The position numbers and the translations under genes are program-made. Source: Marinobacter sp. SS13-12 (GTDB lineage: Bacteria > Pseudomonadota > Gammaproteobacteria > Pseudomonadales > Oleiphilaceae). From it: a stretch of DNA of 64,000 nt. Each line of letters begins with the position of its first letter. The first letter of the stretch is position 1. Positions 27,662-36,510 of the stretch are shown here, one piece after another. The stretch is taken from NCBI RefSeq assembly GCF_030227115.1, contig NZ_JASSUA010000001.1:186001-250000 (forward strand). The letters run 5' to 3'. The notes under the pieces are model-generated. The model worked only from the letters and a program-made list of their open reading frames with translations. It ran no database searches and was not told the DNA's origin.

Positions 27662-28783
27662 ATGAACAATGTAAATGATGCACTGTTTCAACCGCACGAT
27701 ATCGGCACTCTCACACTGCCCAACCGTGTGCTGATGTCACCCCTGACCCGATCCCGCTCCGGCCAGCCTGGGGACGTACCGAATGACATGAATGCCCAGT
27801 ACTACCAACAACGTGCGGGCGCCGGCCTGATCATCAGCGAGGCCACCCAGGTCTCTCCCCAGGGCAAGGGCTATGCATTCACGCCAGGCATCCACTCGGA
27901 AGAGCAGATTGAGGGCTGGCGCAAGGTGACCAGTGCGGTGCATATGGCAGGCGGTCGCATTCATATGCAGCTTTGGCACGTCGGCCGCATTTCCCACACG
28001 GCTCTGCAGCCCGACGGCAATAAGCCTGTAGCGCCATCGGCGATCAAACCAGAGGGCGCCAAAACCTTCATCAGTGCCGACTCCGGCATGGTGGACGTTC
28101 CCGAGCCCCGAGCTCTGGAAACGAGCGAGATGGAAGACATCGTAGAGCAGTATCGCCAGGGCGCCCTGAACGCCAAAGCCGCCGGCTTTGATGGTGTTGA
28201 GGTACACGCCGCCAACGGATACCTGCTCGACCAGTTTCTCAAGAGCGGCAGCAACCAGCGCAGCGACGAATTCGGCGGCTCCGTCGAGAACAGAATGCGC
28301 CTGCCACTAATGGTCATAGAAGCCGTGATCGACGTATGGGGCAAGGACAATGTCGGTGTTCGGGTCAGCCCGACCGGGAGTTTCAACGCAATGTACGACG
28401 AAGATCCTGAAGAAACCTTTGGTGAATTCGCGAAGCGACTGAACGCTTTGGGCATCAGCTACCTCGAGGTCGTGGAAGACTCCTTCCAGGGCAACCATGC
28501 GAACGGCCGCCCGGAGTCAGTGATTGATGCCATTCAAGCCGGATTTCACGGCACTTATATTGCAAACGGTGCCTACACTGCTGAAGAAGCCCGCAAGCGC
28601 ATCGGCAGTGGCCGTTGTGACCTGGTTACCTTTGGCCGTCCATTCATCGCCAACCCGGATTTGCCAGAGCGGTTTCGCCAGCATGCAGAACTGAACAAAT
28701 GGGACGACAGTACTTTCTACGGTGGCGATGAGCGCGGCTATACTGATTACCCGACTCTCAAAGAGCTCGAAACCACCGCCTGA
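27662..28783 (+). CDS. nemA: N-ethylmaleimide reductase, Old Yellow Enzyme family
   Basis: FMN-dependent ene-reductase of 373 residues with a TIM-barrel fold, reducing electrophilic alkenes, nitro compounds and related toxicants with NADPH. It shows LPNRVLMSPLTRSRS at the first strand, QLWHVGRISH, the active-site pair H182/N185 in VHAANGYLLDQF (with Y187), NQRSDEFGGSVENR, and a phosphate-binding FGRPFIANPDL. AAGGAG lies 9 bases before the ATG, and a NemR-like operator lies upstream. With the TetR gene before it, this is a nemRA-like module. Confidence 0.92.
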   Translation: MNNVNDALFQPHDIGTLTLPNRVLMSPLTRSRSGQPGDVPNDMNAQYYQQRAGAGLIISEATQVSPQGKGYAFTPGIHSEEQIEGWRKVTSAVHMAGGRIHMQLWHVGRISHTALQPDGNKPVAPSAIKPEGAKTFISADSGMVDVPEPRALETSEMEDIVEQYRQGALNAKAAGFDGVEVHAANGYLLDQFLKSGSNQRSDEFGGSVENRMRLPLMVIEAVIDVWGKDNVGVRVSPTGSFNAMYDEDPEETFGEFAKRLNALGISYLEVVEDSFQGNHANGRPESVIDAIQAGFHGTYIANGAYTAEEARKRIGSGRCDLVTFGRPFIANPDLPERFRQHAELNKWDDSTFYGGDERGYTDYPTLKELETTA

Positions 28784-28796
28784 AAATTTTTCATTT

Positions 28797-28828
28797 CGCA
28801 GCGCCGCCTTCCGTTTGGCGGCGTTGCG
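28797..28828 (+). terminator. Strong hairpin after nemA
   Basis: CGCAGCGCCGCC / GGCGGCGTTGCG, a 12-bp stem including one G-U pair, with an 8-base loop, 13 bases after the nemA stop. There is no T-run after it, so termination may be partial. Confidence 0.5.
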
Positions 28829-29051
28829 GCATCCTATTCAAGGACTTCCCCTCCTTCCATCGCCTGTCTTCGCACACCAAGACCCAATATTCTCCAGGTA
28901 CGTTCGATTATCCGGTTTGAAATCGCCGGAAATCTGGACTAACCATTAATATGTATCTGGAATAACTGCATCTACTGATTTTTGAGTGGCAGCACGAAGT
29001 ATTCAGATCTACAACAAGCCACTGAATGCACCCATTGGGGAGAGCAGGCTC

Positions 29052-30311
29052 ATGAATCATAAATTTTCCCGCAGGAAGTTTCTAAGGAACTCTATACTCG
29101 GCACCGGCGCAATGACCCTTGGTTTTCCAGCGTTGAACGTTAACGCGCAAGAGCACAAGATTCGTGTTGGTGTCGTTACTTCGTTATCAGGCGCAAATCG
29201 TTTCGGCGGTAACCTGACACGCCGGGGCTACGATCTATGGGCCGAAGAGATCAACAAGCTTGGAGGCATCGAGATTGAGGGCAAGCGATATCCCGTGGAA
29301 ATGTTCTATGGTGATGCCCAATCACGACCCGCTTCCGGTGCGGATGCCGCGGAAAGGCTGATCATACAGGACGAAGTCGATGTCCTGTTCGGGCCCTATA
29401 CCTCCGGTGTCACCCTCGCAGTACAACCCATCAGCCAGAAATACAGGGTGCCAATGATATCCGGTTCCGCAGAGTCTCCGAATGTCTGGCTGGCAAAGCC
29501 GGCTTTCAATTTCGGCATGATTCCCGCTGTAGATCTCACCACTGATAAATCCATGGTAGTACTGGCGGAGAACCTTGGCGACCGGGCAAAAACCGCTTCG
29601 GTTATCGGGGTTGATGAGCCCTTCTCCAAGGAAACGGCAGAAGGCTTCCGCAAAGGTGTGGAAGAGTCGGGGCTGGATCTCCTGAGTTACGAGTTGTTTC
29701 CCGCCGGCTCGGATCTCTCGGCCATTATATCCAAGCTGAAGTCGAGCAATCCGGATATTGTGGCTGTCGGCGGGCATGAAGATATCTTTATCAATTTTGT
29801 AAATACGGCGAAGGCGCTGAATTACAAGCCCAAGGCCCTGATCATGCACTACGGTGTAACATCGGCAGCCTTTATGAAAGAAACCGGAGCCGAGTCAAAC
29901 GGTATCCTTGGCGTTTCCGTGTGGACAGAAGGATTACCTTACAAGGACGAACTGTTCGGAACCGCCAGCGACTATTCAGAACTGTCCTTTTCCCGGTGGG
30001 GAACACGGCCGGATTACACCGAAGCGGCCTGTTCAGCCAGCGGCCTGGTGCTTCAGGACGCCGCACGCCGGCTCGGAAAAGCGCCACCCTGGGATCAGGG
30101 AACCCGGGCGGAACTCGCCAAGGCCATTGAAGATACTGACATTGAAACCTTCTACGGCCCGGTGGGGTTTGCCAAGGAAGGCAGCCACTACCACAACAAT
30201 ACCAAACCAGTGCCGGCTGTCGTTCAGATCAAGAGCGGCGATGTGGTGCCAGTGGCTCCGGAAAATGCGTCCAAGGGAGAGCTTGTTTACCCAATCCCCG
30301 GCACTTCATGA
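29052..30311 (+). CDS. Branched-chain amino-acid-type ABC transporter binding protein with Tat signal
   Basis: Periplasmic type I binding protein (Peripla_BP_6) of 419 residues. The N-terminus SRRKFLRNSILGTGAMTLG matches the twin-arginine motif S-R-R-x-F-L-K, with cleavage near VNA-QE (about residue 33), so export as a folded protein through Tat is likely. The mature start KIRVGVVTSLSGANRFGGNLTRRGYDLWAEEIN is typical of the LivK family. ATG 29052 has GGAG upstream; the in-frame GTG at 28986 would place the Tat motif too far inside. It heads a five-gene liv-type operon. The ligand could be an amino acid, amide or aromatic acid. Confidence 0.86.
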   Translation: MNHKFSRRKFLRNSILGTGAMTLGFPALNVNAQEHKIRVGVVTSLSGANRFGGNLTRRGYDLWAEEINKLGGIEIEGKRYPVEMFYGDAQSRPASGADAAERLIIQDEVDVLFGPYTSGVTLAVQPISQKYRVPMISGSAESPNVWLAKPAFNFGMIPAVDLTTDKSMVVLAENLGDRAKTASVIGVDEPFSKETAEGFRKGVEESGLDLLSYELFPAGSDLSAIISKLKSSNPDIVAVGGHEDIFINFVNTAKALNYKPKALIMHYGVTSAAFMKETGAESNGILGVSVWTEGLPYKDELFGTASDYSELSFSRWGTRPDYTEAACSASGLVLQDAARRLGKAPPWDQGTRAELAKAIEDTDIETFYGPVGFAKEGSHYHNNTKPVPAVVQIKSGDVVPVAPENASKGELVYPIPGTS

Positions 30312-30331
30312 CACACAGCCGGATGTACAGC

Positions 30332-30366
30332 CGCCGACAGTTCTCCTGAATGGAGGGCTGTCGGCG
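30332..30366 (+). terminator. Hairpin between the liv-type binding protein and permease genes
   Basis: Fifteen-bp stem CGCCGACAGTTCTCC / GGAGGGCTGTCGGCG (two G-U pairs) with a 5-base loop, 20 bases after the binding-protein stop. No T-run. It probably stabilises the upstream mRNA or partly terminates, raising binding-protein levels relative to the membrane subunits. Confidence 0.6.
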
Positions 30367-30410
30367 ACGGTAACAAGCGTGGATGGCAAGCTTGGCTGAG
30401 GAGCACCGAG

Positions 30411-31283
30411 GTGGACCTTTTCCTGCAGACACTTGTAAACGGCATCCTGATTGGCGGCATCCTGATTTGTCTGACCATCGGATTCCAACTGACCTTCGGC
30501 GTGCTCCATGTGATCGACTTTGCTGTCGGGGGCTGGACCATGCTCGGTGGCTACACCGCCTATTGGCTGGTAACTCTGGCCGGCATCGACCCCTTCATCA
30601 GTATTTTCCTGGTTTTCGCGCTATTTCTGCTGATCGGTCGTGGGCTTGGCCCGCTGATTTACCATGTCAGAACCAGCAAGTATGCGCGACCTGACCTGAT
30701 GGCACTGGCTTTTACTTTCGGCATATTCCTGTTCATGCGTGGAGGCGCCCTCTGGCTCTGGTCCTACAACAGCCGGAGCGTCGATTCTGTTTTGTCGGGT
30801 CAGTTCCTGAGCCTGGGCCCGGTGACCATTCCCCTGATGCGATTGTCTGCCTTTCTCCTGGCGATGCTGTTCAGCCTCGGGCTGTTTATTCTGCTCTACC
30901 GGAGTCGCTTTGGCATGGCCGTCAGAGCGCTTGCGCAAAACCACGACCATGCCGGCTTGATGGGGGTTGACGTAAAGCGAGTTTCCGCCTGGGTATATGG
31001 TATTTATACCGCTTTGACAGCATCCGCCGGGGTACTGATTGCGACCATTTATTCCGTCAACCCCAGCGTTGGCGTTCGCTACACGCTCTTTGCATTCTTT
31101 GTGGCCGTACTCGCCGGCCTCGGTTCCGTTGGTGGCGTTCTGGTCGCCGGCCTGGCTCTCGGCCTGCTTGAAGCCTATGTCGCCACCTATATTGGGGCCC
31201 GATATTCCTTACTGATTGTTTTCGGAACCCTGTACCTTGTCCTTCTGGTCGCACCCAAAGGAGTTCTGGGCCGTGGCATCTAA
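30411..31283 (+). CDS. livH: Branched-chain amino-acid-type ABC permease LivH
   Basis: Inner-membrane permease of 290 residues with about eight hydrophobic helices. The N-terminus FLQTLVNGILIGGILICLTIGFQLTFGVLHVIDFAVG is the standard LivH opening, and ALAQNHDHAGLMGVDVKRVSA is the coupling loop. The start is GTG 30411 with GAGGAG upstream. It pairs with LivM, whose gene overlaps it by 11 bases. Confidence 0.87.
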   Translation: MDLFLQTLVNGILIGGILICLTIGFQLTFGVLHVIDFAVGGWTMLGGYTAYWLVTLAGIDPFISIFLVFALFLLIGRGLGPLIYHVRTSKYARPDLMALAFTFGIFLFMRGGALWLWSYNSRSVDSVLSGQFLSLGPVTIPLMRLSAFLLAMLFSLGLFILLYRSRFGMAVRALAQNHDHAGLMGVDVKRVSAWVYGIYTALTASAGVLIATIYSVNPSVGVRYTLFAFFVAVLAGLGSVGGVLVAGLALGLLEAYVATYIGARYSLLIVFGTLYLVLLVAPKGVLGRGI

Positions 31284-32250
31284 ACCTGTTCTGACCCCGA
31301 AACTCATCATCCGGGCACTCCTGATCGGCGCCATTGTGATCGCTCTTGCGGTATTGCCCGCCTTTATTGACTCTTACACCCTGAGAATTGCCACCGGGGC
31401 GCTTATGTGGGCGGGGCTGGCCTGTGCCTGGAACATCGTAGGGGGTTATGCCGGCTATATCAGCTTCGGGCACTCGGCGTTCTTCGGTATCGGCGCCTAC
31501 ACCACGGCCATACTGATGCAGTCCAATATTGGCGCCTCATTCTTTGTTACCCTGCTGCCCGCGATCATTCTTTCCATCGCCGTCGCTGTGGCTATTGGCG
31601 GGCCGACCATGCGGCTCAGGGGTGCCTATTTTGCCATCGCAACCTGGGCGTTCGCCGAAATGCTGATGCAACTGGTCACGGTACTCGATTTTACGGGTGG
31701 CACTGCCGGGCTCTCGCTGCCCGCCTACCTCAATGAGTTTTTCTTCTACTACATCATGCTGATTGCATCAGCGGCCAGTTTCATCGGAGTCTGGCTGTTA
31801 ATCGAACGCTCACGCTTCGGGTTCAGAATCAAGGCATTGCGGGATGACGAGCCGGCCGCCGAGTCACTGGGTATCCGGACAAACCTGGTCAAGGTCCAGT
31901 CTTTTGCACTTTCGGCAGCCATCACCGCGCTTTTCGGAAGCATCTACGCCTACTGGACAACTTACATAGACCCCTATTCCGTTATGGGGCCAGAGATTAC
32001 CGACCAGATGGTGGTCATGGTGCTTCTGGGCGGGCTTGGAACCGTCTGGGGCCCGGCCCTGGGCGGGGTATTGCTCTGGATCACCAATCGTTACATCTGG
32101 TCGACGTTCGGGGACACCGTCATCTATCTCCCCATACTCGGCGTTATTATAGCGCTGGTGGTTCTGTTCCTTCCCAACGGGTTGATCAGCCTTATCGTGG
32201 GGCGCCAACGCGGCAAGGAACTTATTTCCAGAATTCTCGGCAAACTTTAG
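31273..32250 (+). CDS. livM: Branched-chain amino-acid-type ABC permease LivM
   Basis: Inner-membrane permease of 325 residues. Family motifs are NIVGGYAGYISFGHSAFFGIGAY, TMRLRGAYFAIATWAF, and ALRDDEPAAESLGIRTNLVK (coupling loop), with GGLGTVWGPALGG near the C-terminus. The start is GTG 31273, inside the end of livH, with AAGGAG 9 bases ahead; a frame extension further upstream lies entirely within livH and is not needed. Confidence 0.87.
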   Translation: MASKPVLTPKLIIRALLIGAIVIALAVLPAFIDSYTLRIATGALMWAGLACAWNIVGGYAGYISFGHSAFFGIGAYTTAILMQSNIGASFFVTLLPAIILSIAVAVAIGGPTMRLRGAYFAIATWAFAEMLMQLVTVLDFTGGTAGLSLPAYLNEFFFYYIMLIASAASFIGVWLLIERSRFGFRIKALRDDEPAAESLGIRTNLVKVQSFALSAAITALFGSIYAYWTTYIDPYSVMGPEITDQMVVMVLLGGLGTVWGPALGGVLLWITNRYIWSTFGDTVIYLPILGVIIALVVLFLPNGLISLIVGRQRGKELISRILGKL

Positions 32251-32263
32251 GAGGGGGCTTCTG

Positions 32264-33007
32264 ATGTCATCTGCGTCCCACAAAGCCGAGTCACCAGAGT
32301 ATCCGCCGCTGGCCATCGAGTCAGTTAGCAAGCACTTTGGGGGCATTACCGCAGTCGACGACGTGTCACTCTCCGCCGAGGTTGGTGAAGTCGTCGGGGT
32401 TATTGGCCCCAATGGTAGCGGTAAGTCGACGCTGTTCAGCCTTGCCGCAGGTGGACAGAAGCCTGACGCCGGGAAGATACGTTTGCAGGGAATCGACGTT
32501 ACCGGCTGGCCCACCTGGAAAATCGCCCGTACCGGCATAAGCAGAACCTTTCAGATTCCCTCCCTGTTTCTCAACATGACGGTCAGGGACAACCTGCTGG
32601 CGGCCGCCGTCGAAGGGGACTGGAAGCGTGCCCGCGAGAGGATGGAACGTACTCTGGAGATGCTGGAGATCAGCCACGTAGTCGACAACCTGGCTTCGGA
32701 GCTTTCCGGCGGTCAGCAGAAACTGGTGGAATTCGGGCGGGTCTGCGTACGGGACCCGAAAGTCATTTTGCTTGATGAGGTCACTGCTGGCGTGCATCCC
32801 AACATTCGTCAGATAATTCTGGACGCCATACAGCGTTTACGAAAAACCGGCATCACTTTCCTGATCATCGAACATGACATGGAAATGGTAAAGGAAATCT
32901 GCGACCGGCTTGTGGTAATGGATCAGGGGAAAGTGGTAGCGGAAGGCGATTTCGAAACCATCGCCAGCGACCGCAATGTCCAACAAGCCTACCTGGGGCG
33001 CACATGA
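32264..33007 (+). CDS. livG: Branched-chain amino-acid-type ABC ATPase LivG
   Basis: ATPase of 247 residues. Walker A is GPNGSGKST (about 48-56), the Q-loop is RTFQIPSLFLNMTVRDNL, the signature is LSGGQQKLVEFGR, Walker B is VILLDEVTAGVHP, and the switch His lies in IIEHDMEMV. AGGAGGGG precedes the ATG, one of the strongest ribosome sites in the operon. In Walker B the sequence is DEVTAG where DEPxAG is usual, a common LivG variant. Confidence 0.9.
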   Translation: MSSASHKAESPEYPPLAIESVSKHFGGITAVDDVSLSAEVGEVVGVIGPNGSGKSTLFSLAAGGQKPDAGKIRLQGIDVTGWPTWKIARTGISRTFQIPSLFLNMTVRDNLLAAAVEGDWKRARERMERTLEMLEISHVVDNLASELSGGQQKLVEFGRVCVRDPKVILLDEVTAGVHPNIRQIILDAIQRLRKTGITFLIIEHDMEMVKEICDRLVVMDQGKVVAEGDFETIASDRNVQQAYLGRT

Positions 33008-33720
33008 GCAACGAGCTGAGAGTCGACAATCTGGTTACCGGTTACGGCAAGCAGGAGATCGTGCATGACATCACCGTCTCTGCACCTCCAGGACAGATAA
33101 CCTGTATTTTCGGACCCAATGGCAGCGGAAAGTCCACAGTCATAAAGGCTATTGCCGGTCTCCTGCCAGCCTGGTCGGGGCGGATAACACTTGGCGATAC
33201 CGAGCTCACCGGATTACCGGTTCACAACATGGTGAGCAAAGGCATTGTGATGATGCCTCAGGGCGGGGGGGTGTTTCCGCGATTTACCGTCATGGAAAAT
33301 CTCAGGATGGGTGGGTATGCGCTAAACAACAAGCAGCTCATCGAAGAACGCATTGAATCCTTGATTGCTGATTACCCGAACCTGCAGCGTCGCAGAAATA
33401 CCCCGGCGGGCTCACTGTCAGGCGGGGAACAGATGATGGTGGCCATCGCCCGCGCCCTCGTAACAGACCCTGCTTTCGTGATGCTCGACGAGCCATCGGC
33501 CGGGCTCTCGCCCGCGCTGGTTCACGAAACCATGGAAAGAGTCGTCGGCCTCAAGGAGCGAGGGGTCGGCGTCATCATGGTGGAGCAGAATATTCGTGAA
33601 GCGTTACCCGTCGCCGACAGTGTTTATATCTTTGCAGGTGGGAAACGTAAATTTGCAGGTACACAAGAGGACATCAGGGACGACAATCATTTGATGTCAA
33701 TCTATATGGGGGGCACCTGA
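33004..33720 (+). CDS. livF: Branched-chain amino-acid-type ABC ATPase LivF
   Basis: ATPase of 238 residues, starting in a 4-base overlap with livG. Walker A is GPNGSGKST, the signature is LSGGEQMMVAIARAL, Walker B is FVMLDEPSAGLSP, and the switch region is MVEQNIREALPVADSVYIF, where Gln replaces His as usual in LivF. It forms the ATPase heterodimer with LivG. It is the last gene of the operon; no clear terminator follows. Confidence 0.9.
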   Translation: MSNELRVDNLVTGYGKQEIVHDITVSAPPGQITCIFGPNGSGKSTVIKAIAGLLPAWSGRITLGDTELTGLPVHNMVSKGIVMMPQGGGVFPRFTVMENLRMGGYALNNKQLIEERIESLIADYPNLQRRRNTPAGSLSGGEQMMVAIARALVTDPAFVMLDEPSAGLSPALVHETMERVVGLKERGVGVIMVEQNIREALPVADSVYIFAGGKRKFAGTQEDIRDDNHLMSIYMGGT

Positions 33721-33811
33721 GGCGAACCACTTCGACTTCATCGTGCCAATCTATCCCCACACACGTAACGTACTATTCCTCGTCCATGTTATTCGATGAG
33801 GTTCTCTGATC

Positions 33812-35140
33812 TTGACCACTCTCTACTGGTTCACACGGGACCTACGACTTCACGACAACGCAGCCCTGCTGGCCGCCTCAAAGTCAGACATGCTGCTTTG
33901 CGTATATGTGGTCAACCCGCGCTGGTTTGCACCCGGTCCATTCCAGTGCAGAACCATGGGTGATCACCGCTGGCGTTTTCTGTGGCAAAGCCTTATGGAG
34001 CTGGAGCGCAGCCTCAGGCCGCTGGGGCAACGTTTACACATTGCCTTCGGTGAGCCTGAAGCGGTGATCCCGGAACTGGTACATAACCACCGGATCGGGC
34101 GAGTAATACGTTCGCGCCTGCCCGGCACACGCGAAGCGGATGAGTGGCAGGCCATCAAAAACAAGCTTCCGGAAACGGTTTTCCAACAGTTCGAAACCCT
34201 CAGCCTGTTCACCGAAAGCTCTCTGCCAATGACGCTTGAGAGTCTGCCGGGCACCTTCTCCGGCTTCCGGAAGCAGGTTGAAAAGACTGGCGAGCGCAAT
34301 TCCGGAAGCCTGCGCATACGCACTTTGACCGCGCTGCCGCCGGCACCCGGCTACCCGGAAGACAACCGGGGCGAATGCCCCCCCATCCCAGAACCCCGAC
34401 AGCCTGTACCGTTTACCGGTGGCGAGTCGGCAGGCCTGAAACGCCTTGACGACTATCTTTTTGTCAATCACCACATCGCCACCTACAAGGAGACCCGGAA
34501 CGCTCTGGACGATACCGAGGCGTCTTCCCGGTTGTCACCCTGGCTGGCAAACGGTTCATTGTCCGTCCGGGAAGTGGCCGATTCCATCACCAGGTATGAA
34601 GACAGTCAGGTCAAGAACGAATCCACCTACTGGCTGTGGTTCGAGTTGCTGTGGCGGGAATACTTTTACTGGTACGCGATGAAGCACGGCTCCGATCTGT
34701 TTCGCCGGGACGGGGTACAGCAGAAAAAACGCTCTGCGTCTTTCTACCCCCATCGTTTCAAGGCCTGGTGCGCGGGCAGCACCGAATACCCGTTGGTAAA
34801 TGCAGCCATGAACCAGCTGCGGGAAACCGGGTACATCAGCAACCGCAGTCGACAGATCGTCGCCAGTTGCCTGGTGAACGAACTGGAACTGGACTGGCGC
34901 TACGGCGCCGCCTGGTTTGAAGAGCAACTGGTGGATTACGACGTTGCCAGCAATTATGGCAACTGGCAGTACCAGGCCGGAGTTGGCGCCGACCCCAGGG
35001 GACCACGGCACTTCAACCTTGAGAAACAGGCGCAACAGTTCGACCCTGATGGTATGTTTGTGAAGCACTGGAATGGGAACGCGGCGCAACCGGTTGGCCT
35101 TCACCTGGTTGATGCCGCCGACTGGCCAGTGGGATACTGA
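33812..35140 (+). CDS. DASH-type cryptochrome / FAD-binding DNA photolyase family protein
   Basis: Flavoprotein of 442 residues. The N-terminal Rossmann domain starts TLYWFTRDLRLHDNAALLAAS; the DASH-type linker is LPGTFSGFRKQVEKTGE. The helical FAD domain has NRSRQIVASCLVNELELDWRYGAAWFEEQLVDYDVASNYGNWQYQAGVG and ends DPDGMFVKHW. DASH cryptochromes repair cyclobutane dimers mainly in single-stranded DNA and may have signalling roles. The start is TTG 33812: the domain begins at once, so no later start is possible, and GAGG lies 10 bases ahead. Confidence 0.88.
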   Translation: MTTLYWFTRDLRLHDNAALLAASKSDMLLCVYVVNPRWFAPGPFQCRTMGDHRWRFLWQSLMELERSLRPLGQRLHIAFGEPEAVIPELVHNHRIGRVIRSRLPGTREADEWQAIKNKLPETVFQQFETLSLFTESSLPMTLESLPGTFSGFRKQVEKTGERNSGSLRIRTLTALPPAPGYPEDNRGECPPIPEPRQPVPFTGGESAGLKRLDDYLFVNHHIATYKETRNALDDTEASSRLSPWLANGSLSVREVADSITRYEDSQVKNESTYWLWFELLWREYFYWYAMKHGSDLFRRDGVQQKKRSASFYPHRFKAWCAGSTEYPLVNAAMNQLRETGYISNRSRQIVASCLVNELELDWRYGAAWFEEQLVDYDVASNYGNWQYQAGVGADPRGPRHFNLEKQAQQFDPDGMFVKHWNGNAAQPVGLHLVDAADWPVGY

Positions 35141-35170
35141 CGGTTCAATCCCGACAGGACACGCCCGACC

Positions 35171-35650
35171 ATGACAACTCCCCATCAGGCCCTGGCCCGC
35201 ATTATCGACACCTGCCAACCCGGTACTCTGGTTGTCTGCGGCAAAGTGGCCGGCCAGGTGGGCGATCACTGGTGCCATCATCACAGCGAGTCCGCGATGA
35301 CAACCCTGGACACAGACGCCCCCAACGATGCCTTCCCGCTATCCGAAACCCAGGATCTGGCGCTGGTGACCGACACCCTGGAACACCTGAGCCATGAACA
35401 GGGGGAAATCCTGCTGGGCCAGCTTCGCAACTACGGCACTCACCAGATCGCCGTGGTAGTGGCAGACAGCCCCCAGTGGGCATTTACCGACTTCATCGGC
35501 CTGGGCTTTCGCCGCCAGGCAGAGCTGGGAGATGAAACCAACCCGTTAACCCTTTACACCTACAACATCGACAGCTACAACCACAAACGCGCCTGGAACA
35601 ACCCCGACAACTGGGCCAACCCGGAAATGTGGGGCAAGGCCTGGTGGTAA
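35171..35650 (+). CDS. Uncharacterised protein, DUF6231-like
   Basis: Soluble protein of 159 residues without signal peptide or membrane segment. The central part, DLALVTDTLEHLSHEQGEILLGQLRNYGTHQIAVVVADS, looks like the late half of a Rossmann/methyltransferase-like fold, but no cofactor motif is complete. The C-terminus is rich in Trp and Asn (WNNPDNWANPEMWGKAWW). It lies 30 bases after the cryptochrome gene, probably in one transcript. I recall the DUF6231 name for such proteins; no function is known to me. Confidence 0.7.
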   Translation: MTTPHQALARIIDTCQPGTLVVCGKVAGQVGDHWCHHHSESAMTTLDTDAPNDAFPLSETQDLALVTDTLEHLSHEQGEILLGQLRNYGTHQIAVVVADSPQWAFTDFIGLGFRRQAELGDETNPLTLYTYNIDSYNHKRAWNNPDNWANPEMWGKAWW

Positions 35651-35746
35651 AACCACTACAGTAATGCGTCGGGTTATTTTACATATCAGAAAATCACACA
35701 CAGATAAAAAGCGATAGTCAACTGAAATCGAAAGTTTTTTCTGAAA

Positions 35747-35762
35747 TGGCACCCAATCTGCT
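35747..35762 (+). promoter_or_regulatory. Sigma-54 promoter of the PEP-CTERM gene
   Basis: TGGCAC-CCAAT-CTGCT fits the RpoN consensus TGGCAC-N5-TTGCW at all but one base, with the obligatory GG-N10-GC. Transcription would start near 35773, 45 bases before the ATG. PEP-CTERM genes are often controlled by RpoN with the PrsK/PrsR two-component system. Confidence 0.6.
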
Positions 35763-35817
35763 TACTTTTTATACATGCCATGTGCATACCCATGAAATGT
35801 CAGATTGAGGTAATCCA

Positions 35818-36459
35818 ATGAACAAGTATTCCAGTTCTCTTCTTGCCGGTGCATTTGCACTTGTTTTTTCAGGCTCAGCCAGCGCTGTCCTGATTACCGC
35901 GTCCGCTCCAGGTGACACTACAACCTCTGTTGCAGGCGCCACCGTGATCGATTTCAACGGCATAACCGAACCCACCTGCCCCTATGCCAGCTGCTCTGGA
36001 GACTTCCAGTACGTTACCGGCTCCGTCAACGGCCAGTACGCAGAGCCCGCCGGTATCGACAGTCAATACCTGACCGTCCCCAATCCGAACCAGAATGGCT
36101 CTGCGGTTTTCGAGCTGGGCACGTCAGCAAATTACTTCGGTCTTCTCTGGGGTTCAATCGACAGCTACAACACCATTTCATTTCTGATCGATGGTATTTA
36201 TCAGAACTTCACGGGCACGGACGTCGCAAACCAGATCCCGGGTGCTGCCGACGGTGATCAGACCTCTTCGCAGACTAACCGTTATATCAACTTCAATTTC
36301 GGCAGCGAATTCTTTACTGCCGTCAAAATTGCCAGTAACGGTTTCGCCTTCGAGAGCGACAACCACGCCTATGCCACGGTACCAGAGCCCGGCACCCTGG
36401 CATTATTCAGCCTTGGCCTGGCCGGCCTTGTGTATACCCGTCGCCGTAAATCCGCCTGA
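35818..36459 (+). CDS. PEP-CTERM sorting-domain protein
   Basis: Exported protein of 213 residues. A signal peptide (cleavage near ASA, residue 23) is followed by an acidic, glycine/asparagine/serine-rich body with few charged helices. The C-terminal tripartite PEP-CTERM signal from residue 188 is VPEPGTLALFSLGLAGL followed by a basic YTRRRKSA tail. Such proteins are cut and processed by exosortase and linked to exopolysaccharide. Two Cys (TCPYASCSG) could pair. No exosortase (EpsH/XrtA) or Prs regulator lies in the window. GAGG precedes the ATG. Confidence 0.88.
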   Translation: MNKYSSSLLAGAFALVFSGSASAVLITASAPGDTTTSVAGATVIDFNGITEPTCPYASCSGDFQYVTGSVNGQYAEPAGIDSQYLTVPNPNQNGSAVFELGTSANYFGLLWGSIDSYNTISFLIDGIYQNFTGTDVANQIPGAADGDQTSSQTNRYINFNFGSEFFTAVKIASNGFAFESDNHAYATVPEPGTLALFSLGLAGLVYTRRRKSA

Positions 36460-36477
36460 TACTGCACTAGCGTAACA

Positions 36478-36510
36478 ATCGGGGCACTGATCAAGTGCCC
36501 CGATTTTGTT
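36478..36510 (+). terminator. Rho-independent terminator after the PEP-CTERM gene
   Basis: ATCGGGGCACT / AGTGCCCCGAT, an 11-bp perfect stem with a 5-base loop, followed by TTTTGTT. It touches the end of the convergent kinase-like gene and may serve both strands. Confidence 0.85.
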
